A DNA stretch of 64,000 nucleotides from Rubrobacter aplysinae (GTDB lineage: Bacteria; Actinomycetota; Rubrobacteria; Rubrobacterales; Rubrobacteraceae). The notes beneath the pieces were generated by a model. That model saw only the letters and a list, made by a program, of their open reading frames with translations. It had not been told where the DNA came from and made no database searches. The stretch lies in contig NZ_LEKH01000005.1 in the NCBI RefSeq assembly GCF_001029505.1, positions 62,001 to 126,000 of the forward strand, written 5' to 3'. A program made the position numbers and the translations under genes. Of this stretch, positions 44,300-53,277 are shown in pieces (the first letter of the stretch is position 1; each line of letters starts with the position of its first letter).

Positions 44300-45384
44300 G
44301 GCCGCTCTGACAGCTCTGCCCGCACGGCATCCACCAGACGCCGGTTCTCCTCCCCGCCCCGCACCGCGACCCGGAAGTGCTCCGGGCCCAGCCCCTCAAA
44401 AGGCTCACAGCCCCGCACGAGCATCCCGCACCGGGCCAGACGTTCCGGCATCCCCGCGGGTCCCCTGAGCAGCAGGAAGTTCGCGTCGCCCCCATACACC
44501 CTGAGCCGGGGTATGGGCCGGAGAGCGGAGATCATCCCGGCCCGGAGCTCCGACATCAGCTCGACCGATCGTGTCGTGAAGCCGGGTTCAGAGGCCGCCG
44601 ATATCCCCGCGGCCTCGGCGGCTACGTTTACGGGCCACGAGGGCTGTAGCCCGCCGTACCGGTCGGCTTCCGGGGTGACGAGACAGCCGAGCCTGAGGCC
44701 CGGCACGCAGAAGAACTTGGTAAAAGAGCGCGCCACGATCAGGCCGGGGCCGGTACGATCGGCTACGCTCAGTTCCGGCGCGAAATCCGCGAAAGCCTCG
44801 TCCACCACGAGCGCCGCCCCGGCCTCCCGCACCGTCTCCGCGACTTGCAGCACCTCTTTACGCCGGATTCCGCCGCCGGTCGGGTTGTTCGGGTTGCAGA
44901 GGAAGACGGCGTCGCGCTCCGACGGCTCTCCCAGGGAGCTGTGGTCCAGCACGAACCGGTCTCCACTCTCGCGCCAGGCGACGCGTCGGACGACCTCCAG
45001 CCCGGCGGCCCCAGCGGCGGCCGCGTACTCGCTGAAGGTGGGGTCGAGGATCAGGGCCCGCCGGGCCCCGGAACGCGCCAGCCCGAGCGCGGCCAGGAAA
45101 AGCGCCTCCGTCCCGCCGTTGGTGGGCAGTATGGAGGCCGGATCCACTGCTAGATAACCCGCCAGAGCCCGGCGGAGCTCCGTATATCCCGGGTCCGGGT
45201 AGACCGTGGCCGAGGAGATCGCGGCCCGCGCCGCCGCCAGCGTACCGGAGGGAGGCCCGAGGGGATTGATGTTCTGGGAGAAGTCCAGAAAGTCCTCCCG
45301 GGCGAGCCCAAGCCGCCGGCTCGCGGCCGCGGCATGTGCCCCGTGATGCCGCCCGCCCGGGCTCTCCACCCATCCCTCAGCCAC
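44296..45384 (-). CDS. cobD: Threonine-phosphate decarboxylase-type aminotransferase
   Basis: 362 residues from a GTG at 45384 overlapping cbiB; the open frame continues upstream as a shadow of cbiB. PLP fold-type I enzyme: DFSQNINPLGPP, LPTNGGTEALFLAALGLA, FLCNPNNPTGGG, and the PLP-Lys in VARSFTKFFCVPGLRLGCLV. In Salmonella CobD makes (R)-1-amino-2-propanol phosphate for the nucleotide loop. Position between cbiB and cobU fits that role. Named cobC in Pseudomonas-type nomenclature. Confidence 0.88.
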   Translation of the reverse strand: MAEGWVESPGGRHHGAHAAAASRRLGLAREDFLDFSQNINPLGPPSGTLAAARAAISSATVYPDPGYTELRRALAGYLAVDPASILPTNGGTEALFLAALGLARSGARRALILDPTFSEYAAAAGAAGLEVVRRVAWRESGDRFVLDHSSLGEPSERDAVFLCNPNNPTGGGIRRKEVLQVAETVREAGAALVVDEAFADFAPELSVADRTGPGLIVARSFTKFFCVPGLRLGCLVTPEADRYGGLQPSWPVNVAAEAAGISAASEPGFTTRSVELMSELRAGMISALRPIPRLRVYGGDANFLLLRGPAGMPERLARCGMLVRGCEPFEGLGPEHFRVAVRGGEENRRLVDAVRAELSERP

Positions 45385-46300
45385 GCGCCACGATCTCCGC
45401 GGAACACAGTGCGAGCCCGAGGGCGAAGCAGGCTCGGCGCATGAGACGTATCGCCCGGCGGATGTCCCCGGGTCCGGGCCGCCGCCCCTCACCGATGACG
45501 GGTCCGGTACGCACCTCGCCCCCGTAGCGGCTGTCTCCGCCGAGCATGAGTCCCAGGGCACCCGCGAAGGCGGCCTCGGCCCACCCGGCGTTCGGGCTGG
45601 GATGGAGAGCGCCATAGCGGCGGGTGAGGCGGACGGTGCGGAGGGGGCTGCCGGACACGGCTGCCACCGCGAGCACGGTAAGCCGCGCTGGGAGGAGGTT
45701 CGCCAGATCGTCGAGCCGGGCCGGGGCGAGCCCGAGGTCCCGGTACACGCCACGGCGATAGCCGAGCATGGAGTCCAGGGTGTTCACCGCCCGGTAAGCC
45801 ATCGCGCCCGGCGCGCCCCAGAGCGCCGCGAAGAGCATCGGGGCAACGACGCCGTCGCTCGTGTTCTCCGCGACCGACTCTACCGCGGCCCGGGCGAGCT
45901 CGGCCCCCGAAAGCTCCTCCGTGTCGCGGCCCACGATCTCACCCGCCCGCCTCCGGGCCGATTCGAGATCCTCTCTTTCGAGCGCCCCGGCAACGGCTTC
46001 CGCACCCGCCGCGAGGCCCCGCATCGAGAGCGCCAGCGACACGAGGCCGGACTCGACGAGGGGTCGGAGCCTGCGGGACACGAGCCCGAGGAGCGCGGCG
46101 GTTAGCGTCCAGGAGGCCACGGGCACTGCTATCGCGGCGGCCAGCCCAACCAGCCGCCGGGCGTCCCGGCTCTCGGCCCGGTGTCCGAGCCGGTCGAAGG
46201 CCGCGGCGGCCTCTCCCATCCACACCGTGGGGTGCAGCCGGGCCGGGGGCTCCCCGAGCGCCGCGTCCACGAGTAGCGAAGCGGGAGCCAGGTGGCTCAA
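45377..46300 (-). CDS. cbiB: Adenosylcobinamide-phosphate synthase
   Basis: 307 residues from a TTG at 46300 that overlaps the cobT stop as TTGA. Membrane protein of the CobD/CbiB family: LLVDAALGEPPARLHPTVWM at the N-terminus, AAVESVAENTSDGVVAPMLF, and AYRAVNTLDSMLGYRRGVYR followed by LGLAPARLDDLANLLPARLT. It attaches the aminopropanol arm to cobyric acid. The much longer open frame upstream is antisense-like shadow of cobT. Confidence 0.92.
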   Translation of the reverse strand: MSHLAPASLLVDAALGEPPARLHPTVWMGEAAAAFDRLGHRAESRDARRLVGLAAAIAVPVASWTLTAALLGLVSRRLRPLVESGLVSLALSMRGLAAGAEAVAGALEREDLESARRRAGEIVGRDTEELSGAELARAAVESVAENTSDGVVAPMLFAALWGAPGAMAYRAVNTLDSMLGYRRGVYRDLGLAPARLDDLANLLPARLTVLAVAAVSGSPLRTVRLTRRYGALHPSPNAGWAEAAFAGALGLMLGGDSRYGGEVRTGPVIGEGRRPGPGDIRRAIRLMRRACFALGLALCSAEIVARG

Positions 46301-47355
46301 GGGCCGATCTCGTCCAGGGTCGCCATCTCCGAGAGCACGCGGGCCGCCGACTGCACGACGGGCACCGCGAGCAGCCCGCCGGTCCCTTCCCCGAGGCGCA
46401 GTTCGAGGTCCAGTACCGGCCAGAGCCCGAGGCTCTCCAGGCCGGCCCCCGCCCCGGGCTCGGCGGACCGGTGCCCGGCGATCATGTGGTCTACGCAGCC
46501 CACGGCGAAGGCCCGGGCGGCCAGGGCGGCGGCTACCGCTGAGACCCCGTCGAGGACGACCGGCACCCGGTACACGGCTCCGGTCAGGATCAGGCCCGCG
46601 AGCGCAGCGTGTTCGAGGCCCCCGACCGCCGCAAGCACCCCGAGCGGATCTTCGGGGTCCGGCTCGTGCAGGGCGAGGGCCTCTTCTATGACACGCACCT
46701 TCAAGGAGAGCGTCTCGTCGTCTATTCCGGTGCCGCGCCCGGTAACCCCCGAGGGCGGCGCGCCGGAGAAAACGGAGATCAAGGCCGCCGCGGCCGTGGT
46801 GTTCCCGATGCCCATATCGCCGGGCACGAGGAGATCCACCCCGCCGCTCTCCACCAGCTCCTCGGCCACACCGGACCCGGCCATCACGGCCCGCGCGGCC
46901 TCCTCGCGTTCCATCGCCAGCCCACGGCTCATGTCCGCCGTACCGGGCCGCACCTTCGCGCTGCGGAGCATGGGATGGCGCGGGAGCTCGGCGGCCACCC
47001 CGACGTCCAGCACCGTTACCCTGGCACCGGCGGCCTTCGCGAGCGCGTTCGCCGCCGCCCCGCCGGCGCAGAAGTTCCCCACCATCGCGGCGGTCACCTC
47101 TGCGGGCCAGGGTGAGACGCCGCGCTCCAGAACACCGTGGTCTCCGGCGGCGATCACGACCGCCGGGCTGCCGGGCACGGGCGGCGGGCACTCCCCGGCG
47201 CTTCCGGCCAACCGCTCCCCGAGACTCTCCAGCCTCCCCAGGCTCCCCGGCGGCTTGGCCAGCAGGGCGTGGCACTCCCGGGCCGCCTCCGCCATCCGCC
47301 CGTCAGCACCCTCTACATCTTCCGCAAGCTCTTTTACACGGTCCTCGAAGGCCAC
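46297..47355 (-). CDS. cobT: Nicotinate-nucleotide-dimethylbenzimidazole phosphoribosyltransferase
   Basis: 352 residues from the GTG at 47355, with TAGGAG upstream. Family motifs: KPPGSLGRLESLGERLAG, VVIAAGDHGVLERGVSPWPA, LLVPGDMGIGNTTAAAALIS, and the catalytic Glu near LRLGEGTGGLLAVPVV. CobT makes alpha-ribazole phosphate from a lower-ligand base and nicotinate mononucleotide. Confidence 0.95.
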   Translation of the reverse strand: MAFEDRVKELAEDVEGADGRMAEAARECHALLAKPPGSLGRLESLGERLAGSAGECPPPVPGSPAVVIAAGDHGVLERGVSPWPAEVTAAMVGNFCAGGAAANALAKAAGARVTVLDVGVAAELPRHPMLRSAKVRPGTADMSRGLAMEREEAARAVMAGSGVAEELVESGGVDLLVPGDMGIGNTTAAAALISVFSGAPPSGVTGRGTGIDDETLSLKVRVIEEALALHEPDPEDPLGVLAAVGGLEHAALAGLILTGAVYRVPVVLDGVSAVAAALAARAFAVGCVDHMIAGHRSAEPGAGAGLESLGLWPVLDLELRLGEGTGGLLAVPVVQSAARVLSEMATLDEIGP

Positions 47356-47363
47356 ACTAACTC

Positions 47364-48323
47364 CTAGTGGTGATGATGGCCGGGGCCATGACCGTGCTCG
47401 TGTTCGTGACCGGGCTCGTCGGGATGATAGTGGGGCGTGGCGGGCTTGCCGACCTGGGTCTCGAAGCCCGGCAGGGCGACCCGGTGTACGCATACGTCGC
47501 AGTTCATGCGGATGTCTCCGGCCACCGCTTCCCGGTAACGCTCGACGAGCAGGTCCGCTATCTCCGGCTCAGCCCCGAAGTACCCCGCGTAGCGCACCTC
47601 GACCTCCGGGTGATCACCGGCGAACGCCTCGCTCTGCTCCCGGATGCGCTCCTCCAGCACCCCGGTAAACAGGAAGTACGAGAACACGACTATCTTCTCC
47701 GCCCCGAGCCTGCGGCAACGCTCCAGGGCCTCGGTCACGCCCGGCGGGGTCATGCTGATGTAGGCGGGCTCGACGTCGCGGTAAGGGCGTCCTTCGTAGA
47801 AGAGGCGGGAGATCTTGGCGAGGTCCGAGTTCGCGTCCGGGTCGGAGGAGCCGCGCCCGACGACGAGCACCGCCGTGTCCTCCTTCTCCTCCCCGGCCAC
47901 GACCTCCGAGACACGCCGCTCCATGAGCTCCAGAAGCTCGGGACGTACTCCGAGGGCCCGGCCGTACTGGAAGCCGAGACCCGGGTGAGACTGCTGCTCC
48001 CGCACCAGCGTCGCCGGGATGTCATCCTTGGAGTGTCCGGCGGCGAGCAGCATCAGCGGCACCGCGGCTATCCGCCTCGCCCCCTCGGCGGCGAGCTCCG
48101 TTACGCTCTCGGAGATCGGGGGCCTCGACAGCTCTATGAAGCCTCCACCGATGCTCATTTGCGGGTTGCGCTCCTTTACGAGCCCGACCAGCCGGTGAAA
48201 CTCCTCCGCGCCCCGCGGGTCCCGGCTGCCGTGTCCGACGACCAGCATCGCCGGTTCCGTATCAATGTTTCTCTCCGATACGACACCAAGGCTCGTGTTT
48301 GATCTGCTGCTCAGGTTCCGCAC
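47364..48323 (-). CDS. cbiX: Sirohydrochlorin cobaltochelatase CbiX with His-rich tail
   Basis: 319 residues from a GTG at 48323 with AGGAGG upstream. Two CbiX half-domains: AMLVVGHGSRDPRGAEEFHR with MLLAAGHSKDDIPA, and VLVVGRGSSDPDANSDLAKI. This is the long CbiX form. The C-terminal 22 residues are His-rich (HYHPDEPGHEHEHGHGPGHH), probably a cobalt/nickel store. It inserts cobalt early in the ring pathway. Eight bases separate it from cobT. Confidence 0.92.
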   Translation of the reverse strand: MRNLSSRSNTSLGVVSERNIDTEPAMLVVGHGSRDPRGAEEFHRLVGLVKERNPQMSIGGGFIELSRPPISESVTELAAEGARRIAAVPLMLLAAGHSKDDIPATLVREQQSHPGLGFQYGRALGVRPELLELMERRVSEVVAGEEKEDTAVLVVGRGSSDPDANSDLAKISRLFYEGRPYRDVEPAYISMTPPGVTEALERCRRLGAEKIVVFSYFLFTGVLEERIREQSEAFAGDHPEVEVRYAGYFGAEPEIADLLVERYREAVAGDIRMNCDVCVHRVALPGFETQVGKPATPHYHPDEPGHEHEHGHGPGHHHH

Positions 48324-48334
48324 GGTGGTCCTCC

Positions 48335-48955
48335 TCAGTCTCTTTCGTGGTGGTCGTGGTAGATCAGGGCGTTCACGGCCGCCGCCGCCACGGCGGAGCC
48401 TCCCTTTACACCGCGGTTCGCCGCCGCGGGCAGCCCGCTCCCGAGCAGCGCGGCCTTCGACTCCGCCGCCCCGACGAAACCGACCGGCAGCCCGACGACG
48501 AGGACGGGCCGGGCCTCCATCCCTAGCAGCTCGTACAGCGCCGTCGGTGCATTGCCGACGACCCACACCGCCCCCTCCCCGGCCTCTTCCAGATCCTCCA
48601 GAGCGACCCGGAACCCGGCGGCGGAGCGGGTAACCCCACTCTCCTGCGAAATCCGCCTGGCGCGCCCGTCCGCGACGTAGCTCGCGGTGCGGCCTGAGCG
48701 GCGGGCCGTGATCCCGGCCCCGACCATCCCGACGTCGCAGATTACGGGACTGCCTCCAAGCAGCGCCTCCCGCCCGCGTTCGAGCACCGCCTCGTCCAGA
48801 ACCAGGCTCTCCGCGTACTCCAGATCCGCCGAGGCGTGGATCACACGCTCCGCGACGGCCCGCGAGAGCGGCGGAAGGTGAGAGAGGTCCACGAGTTCGC
48901 GCATTATGCGGTAGCTCTCCTCCTCTATGGGGTGGGCTTGTCTTTTTGGCCTCAA
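48335..48955 (-). CDS. cbiC: Cobalt-precorrin-8 / precorrin-8X methylmutase
   Basis: 206 residues from a TTG at 48955 overlapping the ferredoxin stop (TTGA). CbiC/CobH motifs: HPIEEESYRIMRELVDLSHL, a C12-to-C11 methyl transfer site around VICDVGMVGAGI, and GLPVGFVGAAESKAALLGSG. It produces (cobalt-)hydrogenobyrinic acid. The frame upstream of 48955 is non-coding. Confidence 0.92.
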   Translation of the reverse strand: MRPKRQAHPIEEESYRIMRELVDLSHLPPLSRAVAERVIHASADLEYAESLVLDEAVLERGREALLGGSPVICDVGMVGAGITARRSGRTASYVADGRARRISQESGVTRSAAGFRVALEDLEEAGEGAVWVVGNAPTALYELLGMEARPVLVVGLPVGFVGAAESKAALLGSGLPAAANRGVKGGSAVAAAAVNALIYHDHHERD

Positions 48956-49191
48956 AGTCCTCTCCCGCCACCGGGAGCTTGCACATCTCGTACCTCTTGC
49001 ACGAGGACCTGCTCTATGGCCGAGGCCGGGCATACCTCGGCGCACTCGGCGCAGGCGGTGCACCTGTCCTCCAAGACCAGTAGCGGCGAAGGGGAACCGC
49101 GCGGCGCGGGTCTTATCGCGTTCTCCGGGCACGTCTTTATGCAGGCCCCGCAACCGAGACAAGCGTCCGTAACCTCAAAGACACGCCTCAC
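48952..49191 (-). CDS. 2[4Fe-4S] ferredoxin in the cobalamin operon
   Basis: 79 residues from a GTG at 49191 that overlaps the cbiG-cobJ stop (GTGA). Two CxxCxxCxxxCP cluster motifs: CLGCGACIKTCP and CTACAECAEVCP. A low-potential electron carrier. In this place it could supply electrons for a reductive corrin step or for ring contraction by the CobJ/CbiH partner; the partner is not proven. Confidence 0.85.
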   Translation of the reverse strand: MRRVFEVTDACLGCGACIKTCPENAIRPAPRGSPSPLLVLEDRCTACAECAEVCPASAIEQVLVQEVRDVQAPGGGRGL

Positions 49192-50897
49192 AGGGTATAC
49201 CCCCGGGGCGTCACCATGCGGCCATCCATGACGCGGGTCTGCGAACCGCCCACGATCACCACGGTCAGCATGTCCACATCCTCCACCCGGAGCGACCCGA
49301 GATCCGTGACCTTTACCGTCTGCGTCGGGCGATAAGCGTCGGTCACGAGCCCTATAGGCGTCTCCCGCGAGCGGTGTTCGAGGAGTATGTCCCGGGCCTT
49401 GCCGAGCTGCCAGTCGCGCCCGCGAGAGCGTGGGTTGTAGAAAGAGACCACGAAATCCCCGGCCCCTGCGGCCCGTATCCGGCGCTCTATAGCCTCCCAC
49501 GGCGTCAACAGGTCAGAGAGACTTATAGAGCAGTGGTCGTGGCCGAGCGGCGATCCCAGCAGGGAAGCCGCGGCGTTGGCGGCGGTTATCCCGGGGACCG
49601 AGATCACCTCCACCTCCCCATCCGCGTCGCCGAGGGCCTCCAGCGCCGGAGAGCCCATCGCGTACACCCCGATATCGCCGCTCGACACCAGCGCCGCGCT
49701 TCCTCCGGCCCTTGCTTCCAGGATGGCCGTCTCCGCCCGCTCTACCTCGCTCCCGAGCGGGGGCATCTCGACGCGGGTGCCGGGCCTGAGCACGTGTCTT
49801 ACTCTATCGACGTACTGATCCAACCCCACCACCAGAGCGGAGCGCCAGAGCGCCTCGCGGGCCATCGGAGGAATGAGGCCATCGTCTCCGGGGCCGAGAC
49901 TTATCAGGTACAGTCTCCCCCGCACAGGGGTACGGACGACCGCCACGGTCGCGTTGGCCGACTTCTGCTTCTCCACGACGAGCTCGCCGCCTTCCGCGAG
50001 AGCCGCCGCCTCCGAGACGCTCGGCGTGCCGACGGCTCTCATCACGGCCTCCGAGGGGTTCGGCGCCTCGATTGTCGAGAGGGCCTCGGCGGGGTAGAAC
50101 GTGATCCCGACGCCCAGTATTGCGGCAGCCTCGTGCGGTCCGGCTTCGTCGCGCTTGGCCTCGACGCTCGCCAGACGGGCGACGCTCTTCTCCGAGAGCC
50201 CGGCTTCCCGGAGCGAGGAGCGCAGGAGCCCCAGTATCTCGTCGGCGGCGGCCCCCCGGCTACAGCCCACACCAACCACCAGAGACGACGGACGGTACAC
50301 GACAGAGGGTCTGGAGGATCTACCGGGCGCCTCGATCCGGTCCGAGATCACGACGCTCGGCGTGCCGCTTCTAGGGCTTTCGGCACGTACTACGTTGTGC
50401 GGCAAGGGCCCGAGTGGCCAGCGCCTCTCGGAGACCAGGAGGACCTCATCACCGGACACGACGGCCCGTCCGACGGCGGCGAGATCCGGGCCGTCCTCGA
50501 CGGTAAAGCCAAGTTCCGCTCCAAAAGCTCCGAGCGAGGGCGTCTCGACGGCCTCGCTCGCGGTGGTTATTACCGGCTCCGCCCCCAGGGATCCGGCAAC
50601 GCGCCGGGCGAGCTCGTTCGCGCCTCCCTCGTGACCGCCGCACAGTGAGACGGCGAAACGGCACCCGTCGTCCACGGTAACCACGCCGGGGTCCTCGTCT
50701 TTATCCCCGAGAAGCCCCGATACGAGCCGGAGCGCGGCCCCGGTAGCCAGGAAGATCACGACACCGTCGCACTCTCTCCAGGCCCGGGCGACCGACTCCC
50801 GGACGACGCCTTCGTACAGCACCGCGTCCGGCCAGGAGTCACGCAGGTGCCGGGCGTTACGCCCGCCGTTCGCCGTGGCCGCCACGAGCCCGATCAC
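49188..50897 (-). CDS. CbiG-CobJ/CbiH fusion
   Basis: 569 residues. N-terminal CbiG part, about 1-325: central GCSRGAAADEILGLLRSSL and a C-terminal CbiG subdomain ending near VAVVRTPVRG. C-terminal precorrin-3B C17-methyltransferase of the CobJ/CbiH type from about 328: LYLISLGPGDDGLIPPMARE, SSGDIGVYAMGSPAL, then DFVVSFYNPRSRGRDWQLGK. CbiG opens the delta-lactone of cobalt-precorrin-5A; CobJ/CbiH methylates C17 and contracts the ring. The start overlaps cbiET (GTGA). Confidence 0.93.
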   Translation of the reverse strand: MIGLVAATANGGRNARHLRDSWPDAVLYEGVVRESVARAWRECDGVVIFLATGAALRLVSGLLGDKDEDPGVVTVDDGCRFAVSLCGGHEGGANELARRVAGSLGAEPVITTASEAVETPSLGAFGAELGFTVEDGPDLAAVGRAVVSGDEVLLVSERRWPLGPLPHNVVRAESPRSGTPSVVISDRIEAPGRSSRPSVVYRPSSLVVGVGCSRGAAADEILGLLRSSLREAGLSEKSVARLASVEAKRDEAGPHEAAAILGVGITFYPAEALSTIEAPNPSEAVMRAVGTPSVSEAAALAEGGELVVEKQKSANATVAVVRTPVRGRLYLISLGPGDDGLIPPMAREALWRSALVVGLDQYVDRVRHVLRPGTRVEMPPLGSEVERAETAILEARAGGSAALVSSGDIGVYAMGSPALEALGDADGEVEVISVPGITAANAAASLLGSPLGHDHCSISLSDLLTPWEAIERRIRAAGAGDFVVSFYNPRSRGRDWQLGKARDILLEHRSRETPIGLVTDAYRPTQTVKVTDLGSLRVEDVDMLTVVIVGGSQTRVMDGRMVTPRGYTL

Positions 50898-52093
50898 GGC
50901 CGGCTCCCGGCTACCACGAAGACGGGGGTCTCGGCGGCGAGCCGGTGCAGATGTCCCACACCTCTCACCTTCGACGCCTGTAGCAGCGTCGTCTCCACCT
51001 CCAGGCCGCTCGACTCCAGGATCTCACCCGCCGGCACGACGCGCTCCAGCCCGATCAGGGTCAGCACCACGGCCCGCCGCGCCCGCGAGGCGCAGAGCCT
51101 TATCGTCTCCTCGAAACCGCCGCCGGTGCCGCCGATAAATACCGCATCCGGCTCTGGCAAATCTTCCAGAGCTTCCGGCGCGGCTCCCTCCACGACGCGG
51201 ACGTAGACGCTGTGCCGGCAGGCGTTGCGACGCACGCGGTCGCAACTCTCGGCGTCGCGTTCTACCGCCACCGTAGCGGCCCCGAATCGGGACGACTCTA
51301 CCGCAATAGAGCCGCTTCCAGCGCCCACGTCCCACACGAGGTCGCCGGGCCGGGGAGCCAGCCGGGCGAGCGCCAGCGCGCGGGGCTCGGGCTTCGTGAT
51401 CATGGCCGAACGATGCTCGAACTCCTCCTCGGACAACGCCCAGCCACCGGCCCGCTCCGGGCCGGATATCCAGGGCTTATCCCCCACCCCGCACGACTCG
51501 TCCAATGAGAGCACGACATTCGGGTCTTCCCACGTCATCCCGGCAACATCTTCGGCGGCTCCCCGGAATACCCGCTCGCCGGGCTCACCGAGCCTCTCGG
51601 CCACCAGCAGAGTGCGTCTCCAGCCTTCCTCCTCCAGGCTCTCGGCGAGTCGGGCCGGGCCAAACTCCGGAGAGGTGAGCACGGCGACCTTCGGATACGC
51701 CCGGCAGACATTTACCGCCCGGCGGGGGTCGCGGCCGTGGGCGCTGACCGTCACGGCGTCGTCCCAGGGTATACCGGCGCGGGCGAAGGCCAGAGCGACC
51801 GAGGAAAGCCCCGGCGTCACGCTCAACCCGTCGCCGAGCCTCTCGGCCAGCACGCGTACGATACCGAAGTAGCCGGGGTCTCCAGAGGCCAGCACCACCG
51901 CCTCGTCCGCCGCCTCAAGCCGCGCCATGCTCCCGGAAAGGTCTCCACCGAGCACGGCGGCGCGCTCCGGCTCGACCCCCACGGCGTCCAGATGCCGCCG
52001 CCCGCCCGCGACGAGCTCCGCCCGGCGCAGTCTCTCCTCGCTCTCCAGGGAGAGCGGCGAGCCGTCCAGCCCGATAACGGAGATCCGGCTCAA
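50894..52093 (-). CDS. cobL: Precorrin-6Y C5,15-methyltransferase (CbiE-CbiT fusion, CobL type)
   Basis: 399 residues from a TTG at 52093 that overlaps the cbiD stop (TTGA). CbiE part (about 1-200): RISVIGLDGSPLSLES, VVLASGDPGYFGIVRVLAER. CbiT part: EFEHRSAMITKPEPRALALA and the SAM motif LVWDVGAGSGSIAVE. It methylates C5 and C15 and decarboxylates the C12 acetate. Confidence 0.94.
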   Translation of the reverse strand: MSRISVIGLDGSPLSLESEERLRRAELVAGGRRHLDAVGVEPERAAVLGGDLSGSMARLEAADEAVVLASGDPGYFGIVRVLAERLGDGLSVTPGLSSVALAFARAGIPWDDAVTVSAHGRDPRRAVNVCRAYPKVAVLTSPEFGPARLAESLEEEGWRRTLLVAERLGEPGERVFRGAAEDVAGMTWEDPNVVLSLDESCGVGDKPWISGPERAGGWALSEEEFEHRSAMITKPEPRALALARLAPRPGDLVWDVGAGSGSIAVESSRFGAATVAVERDAESCDRVRRNACRHSVYVRVVEGAAPEALEDLPEPDAVFIGGTGGGFEETIRLCASRARRAVVLTLIGLERVVPAGEILESSGLEVETTLLQASKVRGVGHLHRLAAETPVFVVAGSRP

Positions 52094-53268
52094 TGGCTCT
52101 CCCGAGCGGCGGTAGTAAGATCCAGCGCGCCGGCGCTCGCGCCCGCGGGCTCCAAGGTGTCGAAGTCGATCAGTATCACGTACACCTCTATCTTGCCCCC
52201 GGCATACTCCGTCAGGCACTCCGCCGCCCGCTCGCAGACGAGATCGCAGGCCCGATACAGATCGGCCTCGCGCCACAGCTCGTAGGCGTGGCGGGCCGTA
52301 TTTGCGTCGTGCATCTTTGACACAAGCTCTCCAGAGCCGCCGGATTCACGCGTGATCTCGGCCAGTAGCTCGTTGTCCACCCTGGAGCGGGTCCAGTGGG
52401 TCATCATCACGCCGGCGGCGAGCTTCGAGATCTTGCCCGCCATCCCGACGAAGAACACCCGGCGCATCCCGTTCTCCAGGCCCTTCTTCATGGCGTGCCC
52501 GGTGAAGTCCCCGACCTCGATAAAGCAGATCTCCTCTAGCCCCGGCAGCAGGCGCATCGCCGCCTTCTCCGTGAGCCCGCCCGTCGAGAGCACGAAGGTG
52601 TCTCCCCCCTGAGCGCCCATCACGTCTACCGCCTGACCGACGCTGGCCCGCCACGAGGCGGTCGAGAACGGCCGCACGACGCCTGTGGTGCCGAGCACCG
52701 AGATACCGCCGACGATGCCGAGCCGGGCGTTCGTGGTCTTCTCGGCCATGGCCTCGCCGCCGGGGACGCTGATCTCGACCCGCACCCCACGCTCGTCCGG
52801 GTCCAGAGCCTCCTCGACGGAGTAGTGGATCATGCGCCGCGGCACGTCGTTTATGGCGGGTCCACCGACCTCTAGCCCGAGCCCGGGCCTGGTCACAGTC
52901 CCCACGCCCTCGCCGTTTACGAGCTCCACGCCGGGCTCCGGACGCCACGAGACGCGGGCCGTCATGTGCGCGCCGTCCGTCACGTCCGGGTCGTCGCCCG
53001 CGTCTTTTACGACTACCGCTTCGGCCCAGCCGTCGCCAAGCTCGCACCGTTCGACCTCGAACTCCACGCGGCGCTCCTCGCCCTTGCGCGGCAGCTTTAT
53101 CTCGACCCTCGACTGCGGTTCGCCGGTCGCGAGCGCGGTCGCGGCGGCCCTGGCCGCGGCGGCGGAGCAGGAGCCGGTCGTCCAGCCGGTACGCAGCTTC
53201 TCAGTCTCCTCCGAGACGCGCCGCATGCTCGGCGGCATTGCGGGCTCCGTGATCCTGCGCCGCGACAA
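52090..53268 (-). CDS. cbiD: Cobalt-precorrin-5B C1-methyltransferase
   Basis: 392 residues from a TTG at 53268 with TAGGAGG five to six bases upstream. Signature LRTGWTTGSCSAAAARAAAT at the N-terminus and GGISVLGTTGVVRPFSTASW in the middle. CbiD belongs to the cobalt-early (anaerobic) route and replaces CobF-type chemistry. It follows cobM by 9 bases. Confidence 0.94.
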   Translation of the reverse strand: MSRRRITEPAMPPSMRRVSEETEKLRTGWTTGSCSAAAARAAATALATGEPQSRVEIKLPRKGEERRVEFEVERCELGDGWAEAVVVKDAGDDPDVTDGAHMTARVSWRPEPGVELVNGEGVGTVTRPGLGLEVGGPAINDVPRRMIHYSVEEALDPDERGVRVEISVPGGEAMAEKTTNARLGIVGGISVLGTTGVVRPFSTASWRASVGQAVDVMGAQGGDTFVLSTGGLTEKAAMRLLPGLEEICFIEVGDFTGHAMKKGLENGMRRVFFVGMAGKISKLAAGVMMTHWTRSRVDNELLAEITRESGGSGELVSKMHDANTARHAYELWREADLYRACDLVCERAAECLTEYAGGKIEVYVILIDFDTLEPAGASAGALDLTTAARESH

Positions 53269-53277
53269 TATCGCCTC

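Noticed and set aside
45377-47275. Single 632-codon open frame spanning cbiB and the opposite frame of cobT
   Set aside because: Only the part below 46300 matches CbiB. The upstream part is a low-complexity Arg/Gly-rich shadow of cobT, and a TTGA overlap gives a sensible start.
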